This document shows, in pieces, positions 57,687 through 64,000 of a stretch of 64,000 bases of DNA (positions within the stretch are counted from its first letter, which is position 1; each line of letters opens with the position of its first letter). Source of the DNA: Actinomycetota bacterium (GTDB lineage: Bacteria > Actinomycetota > Acidimicrobiia > Acidimicrobiales > Acidimicrobilacustridaceae); NCBI GenBank assembly GCA_016185305.1, contig JACPNV010000059.1, forward strand, positions 1-64,000, given 5' to 3'. The notes beneath the pieces are model-generated. The model was not told where the DNA came from, searched no databases, and saw only the letters and a list, made by a program, of their open reading frames with translations. A program made the position numbers and the translations under genes.

Positions 57687-58772
57687 TCAGAGCTCGATGA
57701 CGGTACGGATGGTCTCGCCCTTGATCATGTGCTGGATGGCGTCGTTGGCGCCTTCGAGACCGATGCGGGCGGTGATCATGCCTTCGAGGTCGAGCTTGCC
57801 TGCCTTCCAGAGACGGAGGAGGCGGTTGAAGTCGGAGCGGACGTCGGCTGACCCGTAGTAGCTGCCCTTGATCGTCTTCTCGTCGAAGAAGAGCTCGAAC
57901 ATGTTGAACTCGACCGTCGTCATCATGTTGCCGGCACCGACGATCGTCGCCGTGCCGCCACGGCGCACCGCGTTGTAGGCGGCCCGGACGGTCTGCGGGA
58001 GGCCGATGGCTTCGAACGCGTAGTCGAAGCCCATGGCGCCGCCGGTCAGCTCGCCCTTCAGACCATCGAGCTCGTCGGGCTTGCAGGAGTGGGTCGCCCC
58101 GAACGACAGCGCTGTCTTCAGCTTGTCGTCGTTGAGGTCGACGGCCACGATCGTCGCGGCACCAGCCACGCGGCAGCCCTGGATCACCGATATGCCCACG
58201 CCGCCGCAGCCGAACACGACGCACGTCGAGCCGGGCGTGACCTTGGCGGTGTTGATCGCGGCGCCGACGCCTGTGGTGACGCCGCAGCCGATGAGCGATG
58301 CGATCTCGAACGGCACGTCGTCGTCGATCTTGATGCAGGCCTCTTGCGGGAGGACCAGTTGCTCGGCCCACGTGCCGGTGCCGGCGAATCCGAAGATCTG
58401 CTCGTCGCCGCGCGTGAACTTGGGGACACCGGCGATGGCGAACTGGATCATGATGCACAGGTGCGGCGACTTGAGGTCGACGCACTGCGTGCACTTGCCG
58501 CACGGCGGCGACCAGGCAACCACAACATGGTCTCCGACGGCCACCTGCGTCACCGCCTCGCCGACTTCGGCGACGACGCCGGCACCCTCGTGCCCGGGCA
58601 CGAAGGGCGCGCCCTGGGGAAGGTCGCCCTTCATCCCGTGCAAGTCCGAGTGGCACACGCCGGTCGACTTGATCTCGACACGGACATCAGTCGGGCCGAG
58701 CGTTCCGATCTCTATGTCGTCGACGATCTCGACCGTCTCGTCGCCGATGTTGTGAAGCAGTGCTGCGCGCAT
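57687..58772 (-). CDS. Zinc-dependent alcohol dehydrogenase (class III-like)
   Basis: A 361-residue medium-chain dehydrogenase. Catalytic zinc ligands lie in STGVCHSDLHG and PGHEGAGVV; the structural zinc site is CGKCTQC with a further Cys at PHLC; the NAD site is VFGCGGVGISVIQG. VVAEVGEAVTQVAVGDHVVV and the lack of a long insert fit the NAD/mycothiol-like class III group common in actinobacteria. Substrate unknown; an alcohol from lipid or side-chain breakdown is plausible given neighbours. ATG 58772, with GAGGGGG about 7 bases upstream. Confidence 0.93.
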   Translation of the reverse strand: MRAALLHNIGDETVEIVDDIEIGTLGPTDVRVEIKSTGVCHSDLHGMKGDLPQGAPFVPGHEGAGVVAEVGEAVTQVAVGDHVVVAWSPPCGKCTQCVDLKSPHLCIMIQFAIAGVPKFTRGDEQIFGFAGTGTWAEQLVLPQEACIKIDDDVPFEIASLIGCGVTTGVGAAINTAKVTPGSTCVVFGCGGVGISVIQGCRVAGAATIVAVDLNDDKLKTALSFGATHSCKPDELDGLKGELTGGAMGFDYAFEAIGLPQTVRAAYNAVRRGGTATIVGAGNMMTTVEFNMFELFFDEKTIKGSYYGSADVRSDFNRLLRLWKAGKLDLEGMITARIGLEGANDAIQHMIKGETIRTVIEL

Positions 58773-58849
58773 GGCGTCCCCCTCGAATCGTGCGTTCGGC
58801 GTGACTGTAACCCGGCGCTCCCCCGCCGCCAATCCCCGGACCGAATCAG

Positions 58850-58862
58850 TTGACCGAGTCAA
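58850..58862. promoter_or_regulatory. Short palindrome upstream of the alcohol dehydrogenase
   Basis: TTGAC-CGA-GTCAA is a perfect 13-bp inverted repeat lying 78 bases upstream of the dehydrogenase start and inside the gap after the secreted-protein gene. An operator is possible, but nothing else supports it. Confidence 0.3.
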
Positions 58863-58889
58863 TCACTGGCCGCCGGTCGCAGCGGCAGG

Positions 58890-59726
58890 TCAACGGATGA
58901 GCGCCTGGTACTCCACGACGGTCCAGGCGATCGGAGTCGTTCGGCTGACGGTGCCGAGATCGCCCGTCTGCCCGATGTTCGAGTCCCACCGCACGCGCCA
59001 CGTGATGGTCACCCCTCCGTCGAAGACACCACCAGCGAGCCCGGTCGAGCGGTTGATGAACAGGTAGCTGCAGTTGGTGGAATCGGTTGTTCCGTACACG
59101 GCACCGGCATCGCCACAGGACACGGTGTCGCCGTTGCCCATGTCCCACCGGACCTCGACCGGCTCGGCGTAGACGGTCGCCGACACCGCGCCGGCCGTCG
59201 CCGTCCGCTGATCGCCTGCGAAGTTGGTGACGTGCAACCACGTCAACAGGCCCACCGTCTGGAGCCTGTCCGACGGCGGCGACGTCTGGGGCGCCGGGAG
59301 CGGCAAGGTGAGCTGAGCCGAGGCGTAGCGGGCGAGCGCTTCGGGCGAGACCTGGGGCACCGGCTGCGCCGGATCCCAGATCATCTCGTCGCCGAGGGCG
59401 AAGTCGCCCGTGGCCGGATCGAAGCAGGAGAGGAACACCCGGTCGCCGGCCTGGAGCGTCGAAGGCTCGGCCGGCTCGGCCTCGTTCGCATCAGTCAGCG
59501 AGAAGTACGTGCACTCCCACCGCGAGCTGTTCGAACCGCCACCACCGGAGCCCGCCGAAGGATTCGTCGTCGTCGGCGGCGAGCCCGGGCGGGTTCCGCC
59601 TTGACCGGCGACCACTTGACCACCGGTGCCGGTGTTCTTGCCCTCGGCAGTCTCACTGTCGGCGAATGCCGGGCTTGCGCTCATGGCCAGTAGCGCCAGA
59701 AGGACCATCGCGATCAGTCGTCGCAT
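58890..59726 (-). CDS. Secreted beta-rich protein, unknown function
   Basis: A 278-residue exported protein. Signal peptide MRRLIAMVLLALLAMSASPA, Gly/Thr/Pro-rich linker (about 22-65), then a beta-sandwich-like domain with PKD-style sequence (VYAEPVEVRWDMGNGDTVSC, YGTTDSTNCSYLFINRSTGL) and a terminal strand (IAWTVVEYQALIR). Several Cys suggest disulfides. It overlaps the lipoprotein gene upstream by 13 bases, so the two act together at the cell surface. No family recognised. Confidence 0.82.
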   Translation of the reverse strand: MRRLIAMVLLALLAMSASPAFADSETAEGKNTGTGGQVVAGQGGTRPGSPPTTTNPSAGSGGGGSNSSRWECTYFSLTDANEAEPAEPSTLQAGDRVFLSCFDPATGDFALGDEMIWDPAQPVPQVSPEALARYASAQLTLPLPAPQTSPPSDRLQTVGLLTWLHVTNFAGDQRTATAGAVSATVYAEPVEVRWDMGNGDTVSCGDAGAVYGTTDSTNCSYLFINRSTGLAGGVFDGGVTITWRVRWDSNIGQTGDLGTVSRTTPIAWTVVEYQALIR

Positions 59727-60343
59727 GTGGTCACCCCATCCTTCTTGTTGACGATCGTCCGCTCGGCCAGCTTCCAGACGCCGCCGTCTAGCCGCAGGGT
59801 TCCCTCCAGACGCGCGGTGGAGACCTTGTCGTCCACCACCCGTCCGGTGCTCACCTCGTAGACGACGGCATCGTCCACGGTGCAGGTCGTGATGCGGGCG
59901 GTGTTGCCGTCGACCAACTCGACCTGCTCGACGTCGACCCGGTACACCGAGCTCTCGGGGAACTTCGCCTGCTGCTTGGCGATCTTGCGCTGGATGAGCG
60001 TGTTGCGGATCTTCTGGCGCAGCGGGTCGAGGTGGGTCTCCATGAACCCGGGCACGTCCGGGTTCGACACGTAGTCCGCCCGGTGCTCGCCGTCGAGGGC
60101 CCGCAGGTAGGCATCCACGATCACCTGCTGCTCCGGCGTCCACCGCGGCGCCGTGGTCGCCGGCGCCGTATCGGCGGGCGCCTCCGTCGAGCCGGGCGCG
60201 CCCGACGCCGGTGTCGGCCGCACCGCGCTGCGGTCGCTCGGCCGGCCCGACCCCACCTCCGGCGACGCGCCGGCGCAACCCGCCACCACGACCGCCCCCA
60301 CCATCGAAACCCCCAGCCACCCAACTGCTCGTCGACCCCGCAT
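59714..60343 (-). CDS. Secreted lipoprotein, unknown function
   Basis: A 209-residue lipoprotein: Arg-rich N-terminus, hydrophobic segment (VGWLGVSMVGAVVVA), lipobox VAGC (Cys24), a Pro/Thr/Ala tether, then a compact NTF2-like domain (EQQVIVDAYLRALDGEHRAD, RITTCTVDDAVVYEVSTGRV, LEGTLRLDGGVWKLAERTIV). Such domains bind small molecules or partners rather than acting as obvious enzymes. Coupled to the secreted protein gene that follows. ATG 60343, with AAGG about 6 bases upstream. Confidence 0.82.
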   Translation of the reverse strand: MRGRRAVGWLGVSMVGAVVVAGCAGASPEVGSGRPSDRSAVRPTPASGAPGSTEAPADTAPATTAPRWTPEQQVIVDAYLRALDGEHRADYVSNPDVPGFMETHLDPLRQKIRNTLIQRKIAKQQAKFPESSVYRVDVEQVELVDGNTARITTCTVDDAVVYEVSTGRVVDDKVSTARLEGTLRLDGGVWKLAERTIVNKKDGVTTCDD

Positions 60344-60501
60344 GCCCTTCACCTGCTCATCGCTCGCTTCCCGGTACGGCCGGCAACCTAGCCCGACCCG
60401 ACATGAAAGACAACAAGAGGGGCCAGAACCTCCGAACGTGGCCCGCAGGTCTCCCAGCGTGCCGGCCGCTCGCCGGCTTGCCGGGCTCGCCGGCCCCTCC
60501 C

Positions 60502-60520
60502 TAACCTGATGCACCGTCAG
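60502..60520 (+). promoter_or_regulatory. Operator-like palindrome overlapping -10 of the acyl-CoA ligase gene
   Basis: CTGATGC-A-CCGTCAG (60506-60520), an imperfect version of the palindrome at 36923, preceded by TAACCT (60502-60507), with the same two-base overlap between the -10 and the operator. Confidence 0.55.
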
Positions 60521-60543
60521 ATCCAACGATGGAGGGCAACGAG

Positions 60544-62100
60544 ATGACCGAGCTCGGCTTCTGGCGGCTGGCCACCGCCCAACCAGACTGGGTGGCACTC
60601 GTGACCCCCGATGGCAAGGAGCGCACCGCCGGCGAGCTGGTCGCGGCGGCCAACCAGGTGAGCCACGGGCTGCGGGCGCTCGGCGTCGACGCCGGCGACA
60701 CCGTCACCTGCGTCCTCCCGAACTCGATCGAGCTCGTCGAGCTCTATCTCGGCGCCCTGCAGATCGGTTGCTACTTCACCCCGATCAACCACCACCTCGT
60801 CGGCCCGGAGATCGCGTACATCGTCAACGACAGCGACGCCAAGGTCTTCGTCGGCAGCGGGCTCCACGCCGACGAGATCACCAAAGCGCTCGCCGAGGTC
60901 GAGAACGTCGCGCCCGAGGCCCGCTTCGCCGTCGGCACGATCGACGACATGCGGTCCTTCGATGCGTTGAAGGACGGCCAGCCGACAAGCGCTCCGGGCA
61001 ACCGCATCGCCGGCAACCCGATGCACTACACGTCGGGCACGACCGGCCGGCCCAAGGGCGTGAAGCGAGCACTCGTCGACATCGACCCTGACGTGCTCGG
61101 CGAGCTGTACTCCGGCTTCCAGGGCATGTTCGGTGTGCAACCGTTCGACGGCAACGTCCACATCACCGGCTCGCCGCTCTACCACACCGCCGTGCTCATG
61201 TGGATGGCCAACGCGCTGCACATGGGCCACAAGGTCGTGCTCATGGACAAGTGGACGCCCGAGGGGATGCTCCAGCTCATCGACGAGCACAAGGTCACGA
61301 CCTCCCACATGGTGCCCACCCAGTTCCACCGCATGCTCGCGCTGCCCGAAGAGGTGCGGAACAGCTACGACTGCTCATCGACGCGCTGCATGGTGCACGC
61401 CGCCGCCCCCTGCCCGCCGGACGTCAAGCGCCGCATGATCGAGTGGTGGGGCGACGCGATCATGGAGTACTACGCCGCGACCGAAGGTGGCGGCACGATC
61501 ATCACCGCGCAGGAGTGGTTGAACAAGCCGGGCAGCGTCGGCGTCGCGTGGCCAGGCTCCGAGATCCGCATCCACGATGACGACACGGGCGAGTGGGTCG
61601 GCCCGAACGTCGAAGGCACCGTCTACATGTCGCTGGCGCTCGCCAACTTCGAGTACAAGGGCGACGAGAAGAAGACAAAGGCCAATCGCAAGGAAGGCTT
61701 CTTCACCGTCGGCGACTGGGGCCTGATCGACGACGACGGCTACCTCTTCTTGAAGGATCGCAAGAGCGACATGATCATCTCCGGGGGCGTGAACATCTAC
61801 CCGGCCGAGATCGAGTCGGTCCTGCTGACCTTCCCGAAGATCGGTGACGTCGCCGTGTTCGGCATCCCCCACGAGGACTGGGGCGAGGAGATCAAGGCGG
61901 TCGTGCAGCCTGCGGAGGGCATCGCGGCCGGCGATGCGCTGCGCGACGAGATCTTCGCCTTCTGCGAAGGCCAGCTCGCCAAGTTCAAGCGACCCAAGAC
62001 CATCGACTTCCTGCCCGAGCTCCCCCGCGATCCCAACGGCAAGCTCTACAAGCGCAAGCTGCGCGACCCGTATTGGGAAGGCCGCGACGCCAAGATCTGA
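60544..62100 (+). CDS. Acyl-CoA ligase (FadD-type AMP-binding enzyme)
   Basis: A 518-residue adenylate-forming enzyme activating a carboxylic acid to its CoA ester. Motifs: A3 YTSGTTGRPKGV, A4/A5 YYAATEGGGT, A7 VGDWGLIDDDGYLFLKDR, A8 and the hinge DMIISGGVNIYPAEIESV, and the catalytic Lys near LPRDPNGKLYKRKL. An atypically short N-terminus (no leader). ATG 60544 is chosen because GGAGGG lies 7 bases upstream; an ATG at 60529 precedes that site. The operator at 60506 shares its form with the WS/DGAT promoter. The substrate may be a fatty or sterol side-chain acid. Confidence 0.93.
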   Translation: MTELGFWRLATAQPDWVALVTPDGKERTAGELVAAANQVSHGLRALGVDAGDTVTCVLPNSIELVELYLGALQIGCYFTPINHHLVGPEIAYIVNDSDAKVFVGSGLHADEITKALAEVENVAPEARFAVGTIDDMRSFDALKDGQPTSAPGNRIAGNPMHYTSGTTGRPKGVKRALVDIDPDVLGELYSGFQGMFGVQPFDGNVHITGSPLYHTAVLMWMANALHMGHKVVLMDKWTPEGMLQLIDEHKVTTSHMVPTQFHRMLALPEEVRNSYDCSSTRCMVHAAAPCPPDVKRRMIEWWGDAIMEYYAATEGGGTIITAQEWLNKPGSVGVAWPGSEIRIHDDDTGEWVGPNVEGTVYMSLALANFEYKGDEKKTKANRKEGFFTVGDWGLIDDDGYLFLKDRKSDMIISGGVNIYPAEIESVLLTFPKIGDVAVFGIPHEDWGEEIKAVVQPAEGIAAGDALRDEIFAFCEGQLAKFKRPKTIDFLPELPRDPNGKLYKRKLRDPYWEGRDAKI

Positions 62101-62109
62101 TCGAGCCCG

Positions 62110-63177
62110 TCAGCCGCGCCAGCGATCGACGAACTGCTTCAACTCGTCTTTCATCTGCGTGGAGAACGGCAACGAGCGCGTGTACTCCGTGCCATCAGAA
62201 GCCGTGACCTCTTTCAGCACGTGGTCGGTGCCTGCGAGCGAGACGAAGGTCGCGATGTCGCTGGGGAACGCATTCGCCAACGCCTGCACCGGCGCGCACG
62301 GCACCTGGATGTCCTTGTCCGAACAGACGACCAACGCCTTGACAGACGGATCCACCGTGCCGGCGAGCGAGACCGGATCGACCTGGTCGGCCTGGCGGAG
62401 GAAGGTCACCGTCGCCGGGGAGAACAACGATGACAGCGCGGGCGGGAGGCCAGCGGGAAGCGCCCGGCCGGCGCGGACGGCGTCGATGGCGCGCTGCGCC
62501 AGCACCATCGTGTTCGTGTCCGCCTTCGGGCGGATCTGGGCGGCGAGGAGGTCGAGGTACCGCATCGGCACCGGGTTGACGAGAACCAGCCCGGTCGCGC
62601 CCGGTGCACCCCGCGGGTCGACGCTCGCGACGAGCGCGATCAGCCCGCCTTCGCTGTGGCCGACGAGCAACAGCTTGGTCGTGTCGATGTCAGGCTGGGC
62701 GGCGAGGAAGGTCAGCGCGTCCCGCGCCTCCTGCACGAACACGTTGAAGTCGATCTCGTTGGGCTTCGTAGCGTAGGGACCCAGTCCGGTCTTGCCGGCG
62801 CCGAGCTTGTCGTACCGCAGCGATGCCACGCCGTCGGCTTCGAGCTGCTTGGCGAGAAACGAAAGCGTCCCGATCTCGCCAGGGACGAGCGTGCTGTTGC
62901 CGTCCCGGTCCGTCGGGCCGCTGCCCGCGAGGATGACCGCGGCCGGCACGAGGCCCGCCCCCGCGGGCATGCGCAGGCTGCCGCGGACCGTCACCCCGCC
63001 GCTGTCGAAGCTGACCTCGGTGTCGCCCGCCGTGCGACCCTTCCCCTTCGGGGTTGGAAGCCCGCCGCTCTGATCGGCGCTGGTGGCTGGGCCGGTCGAG
63101 CTGGACGAGCATGCGGCAAAGAGGAGGACCAGCGCCAGCGATGCCGCTACCGCAGCCACCCGTCGCCGTCGTTCCAT
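62110..63177 (-). CDS. Lipoprotein alpha/beta hydrolase
   Basis: A 355-residue secreted esterase/lipase-like protein. Signal peptide and lipobox FAAC (Cys23), Ser/Thr/Gly tether, then an alpha/beta-hydrolase core with oxyanion region LAGSGPTDRDGN, nucleophile elbow GHSEGG (Ser), acid region VVCSDKDIQVP and His in GTDHVLKE. LRYDKLGAGKTGLGP is typical of the YkuE/dienelactone-like extracellular hydrolases of the DUF1749/Peptidase-S9-like type. Outside the cell on the membrane. Convergent with the acyl-CoA ligase gene (9 bases), so it may supply acids for activation (inference). Confidence 0.88.
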   Translation of the reverse strand: MERRRRVAAVAASLALVLLFAACSSSSTGPATSADQSGGLPTPKGKGRTAGDTEVSFDSGGVTVRGSLRMPAGAGLVPAAVILAGSGPTDRDGNSTLVPGEIGTLSFLAKQLEADGVASLRYDKLGAGKTGLGPYATKPNEIDFNVFVQEARDALTFLAAQPDIDTTKLLLVGHSEGGLIALVASVDPRGAPGATGLVLVNPVPMRYLDLLAAQIRPKADTNTMVLAQRAIDAVRAGRALPAGLPPALSSLFSPATVTFLRQADQVDPVSLAGTVDPSVKALVVCSDKDIQVPCAPVQALANAFPSDIATFVSLAGTDHVLKEVTASDGTEYTRSLPFSTQMKDELKQFVDRWRG

Positions 63178-63188
63178 CTCGTCGTTGG

Positions 63189-63650
63189 TCAGTGCACGGA
63201 GTCGAGGCGGGTGCGGAAGTCTTCGATCTGCTGGTACAGCTCGTCCATGTGCTCGACCGAGGGGAGCTCGAGCCGCTCACCGGAGTTCATCTCCAACTCG
63301 AGGAACCAGAAGCCGGGGATGATGTCGGTGGCGAGGATGCGGTACCAGTCGATGTCGCGATGCAGCGGCCACCACGGCCGGTAGACGCGCAGACCATCGG
63401 GGCCGGCGATGATCGAGGCACCCCACAAGACCCGTATGCCGGCGATCGAGCACAGCAGCGAGGCGAGCGACGCCAGCCGGAACCAGTTGCTCTCGAGACT
63501 CGCGTCCACCAGCACCCGCAGGAAGAACGCCGCGCTCAAAGCCAGCAGCAACGACCAGACGACCCGCGTGACGAGCCGGAACTGCAGGCGGTACGCCCTG
63601 CCTCGCATCCACAATCTGCGCCGCCGCCTGGTCCTGAGAAGCGACCCCAT
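63189..63650 (-). CDS. Membrane protein with bacterial PH-like domain
   Basis: A 153-residue protein: Arg-rich N-terminus (MGSLLRTRRRRRLWMRGRAY), two hydrophobic helices (TRVVWSLLLALSAAFFLRVL and WFRLASLASLLCSIAGIRVL), then a PH-like domain (GPDGLRVYRPWWPLHRDIDW, WFLELEMNSGERLELPSVEH). The layout matches short actinobacterial PH-domain membrane proteins of unknown role. ATG 63650. It lies 11 bases upstream of the hydrolase gene on the same strand. Confidence 0.78.
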   Translation of the reverse strand: MGSLLRTRRRRRLWMRGRAYRLQFRLVTRVVWSLLLALSAAFFLRVLVDASLESNWFRLASLASLLCSIAGIRVLWGASIIAGPDGLRVYRPWWPLHRDIDWYRILATDIIPGFWFLELEMNSGERLELPSVEHMDELYQQIEDFRTRLDSVH

Positions 63651-63711
63651 AGGCCGCCTATTGTGGCGCGTCCGCCATGGTTTGCAACCGCGCCGCGGGC
63701 CCGCGTTCGGC

Positions 63712-64000
63712 TCACGACCGCGGAAGGTCTCGCCACGCGACGTCTTTGTCACTACGGGGCTCGGCTGGAAGCCCGAGGGCGCGCTCGCCGATCATGTTCT
63801 TGTGCACCTCGTTGGTGCCGCCGCCGATGCGGGACGAGAACTGGGCGACCACCTGCTTCTGCCAGAAGCCGTCGTGGATGGCGTCCTTGCCCGCCAGCAT
63901 CCCCGCTGCGCCTTGGAGGGCGATCGCCAGCTCCACCCGCTTCGACAGGCTCTGGGTGAAGAAGTTCTTCAGCACCGAAGGATCGGGAGGCGTTCCCCGC
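63712..64000 (-). CDS. Acyl-CoA dehydrogenase, C-terminal fragment (start beyond right edge)
   Basis: Only the last about 95 residues are in the window: a helical segment VELAIALQGAAGMLAGKDAI, then FSSRIGGGTNEVHKNMIGER, the C-terminal flavin-contact signature of acyl-CoA dehydrogenases (RIGGGTNEV), and a short tail. Whether this is a single-chain or an alpha2beta2 (ChsE-like) type cannot be told from this part. Next to acyl-CoA ligase and Ltp/DUF35 genes, a beta-oxidation role on a sterol side chain or fatty acid is plausible. Confidence 0.9.
   Translation of the reverse strand, partial: RGTPPDPSVLKNFFTQSLSKRVELAIALQGAAGMLAGKDAIHDGFWQKQVVAQFSSRIGGGTNEVHKNMIGERALGLPAEPRSDKDVAWRDLPRS

Noticed and set aside
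1-64000. CRISPR arrays, rRNA genes, transposases, integrases, phage structural genes
   Set aside because: None seen on either strand by eye; the tRNA-bounded island has no recognisable recombinase.

Overview
The window is very GC-rich, densely coding DNA from an actinobacterium, most likely a member of the Acidimicrobiia or a close relative (this is inference). The reasons are actinobacterial family content (rho with a long Ala/Lys/Arg-rich N-terminal insert, an F420/PPOX-type enzyme, two WS/DGAT acyltransferases, WXG100 proteins, LytR-CpsA-Psr, GH15 trehalase-like protein, KshA-like Rieske oxygenase), frequent GTG starts, ATGA start/stop overlaps, and probable leaderless genes. No plasmid or phage backbone and no CRISPR array was seen.

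Layout. (1) 1-9.5 kb, minus strand: the amino-acid/housekeeping block hom-thrC-deaminase-PGM-like, then rho-rpmE and an unrecognised gene running off the left edge. A fused ATPase-permease ABC exporter sits on the plus strand between them. The classical thrB is absent; a phosphoglycerate-mutase-like protein occupies its place. (2) 9.6-18.1 kb: a type VII secretion-like locus (two WXG100-type proteins, a 592-residue candidate partner, an FHA-EccC/EssC-like ATPase and a membrane Ser/Thr kinase) inserted between hom and lysA, with four exactly 11-bp-phased repeats in its central divergent promoter. (3) 18.1-22.2 kb: lysA, then a 2.7 kb accessory island bounded by a 22-bp direct repeat, one copy being the 3' end of a tRNA-Arg(CCG) gene. 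It carries a small gene plus nucleotidyltransferase pair and decaying genes. (4) 22.2-30.4 kb: GH15 enzyme, LCP protein, F420-type enzyme, alpha/beta hydrolase, small conserved proteins, and an ECF sigma factor coupled to a membrane protein.

(5) 30.4-45.6 kb: lipid and steroid-type metabolism. An amidohydrolase plus KshA-like Rieske oxygenase operon, a YbhN-type membrane protein, two WS/DGATs, a beta-lactamase-fold esterase, a two-component system, an SDR-QueA-like-SufR-like operon, and a second amidohydrolase paralogue. (6) 45.7-53.3 kb: lipoprotein, ECF sigma plus membrane partner, and a TadE-TadE-TadG-Calx-beta/FN3 surface operon, with a paralogue of the sigma partner on the far side. (7) 53.4-64 kb: SDR, two Cys-less thiolase-like Ltp proteins and two DUF35 proteins in one overlapping operon, Zn-alcohol dehydrogenase, secreted proteins, acyl-CoA ligase, and an acyl-CoA dehydrogenase running off the right edge.

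Two sets of operator-like palindromes tie regions 5 and 7 together. Three sites fitting or nearly fitting the KstR consensus (TnnAACnnGTTnnA) overlap the -10 element in exactly the same phase upstream of the two amidohydrolases and the Ltp/DUF35 operon. A second 15-bp palindrome overlaps the -10 of a WS/DGAT gene and of the acyl-CoA ligase, again in identical phase. This suggests a coordinated steroid/lipid regulon. All functional statements are read from sequence motifs by eye; no database search was run.
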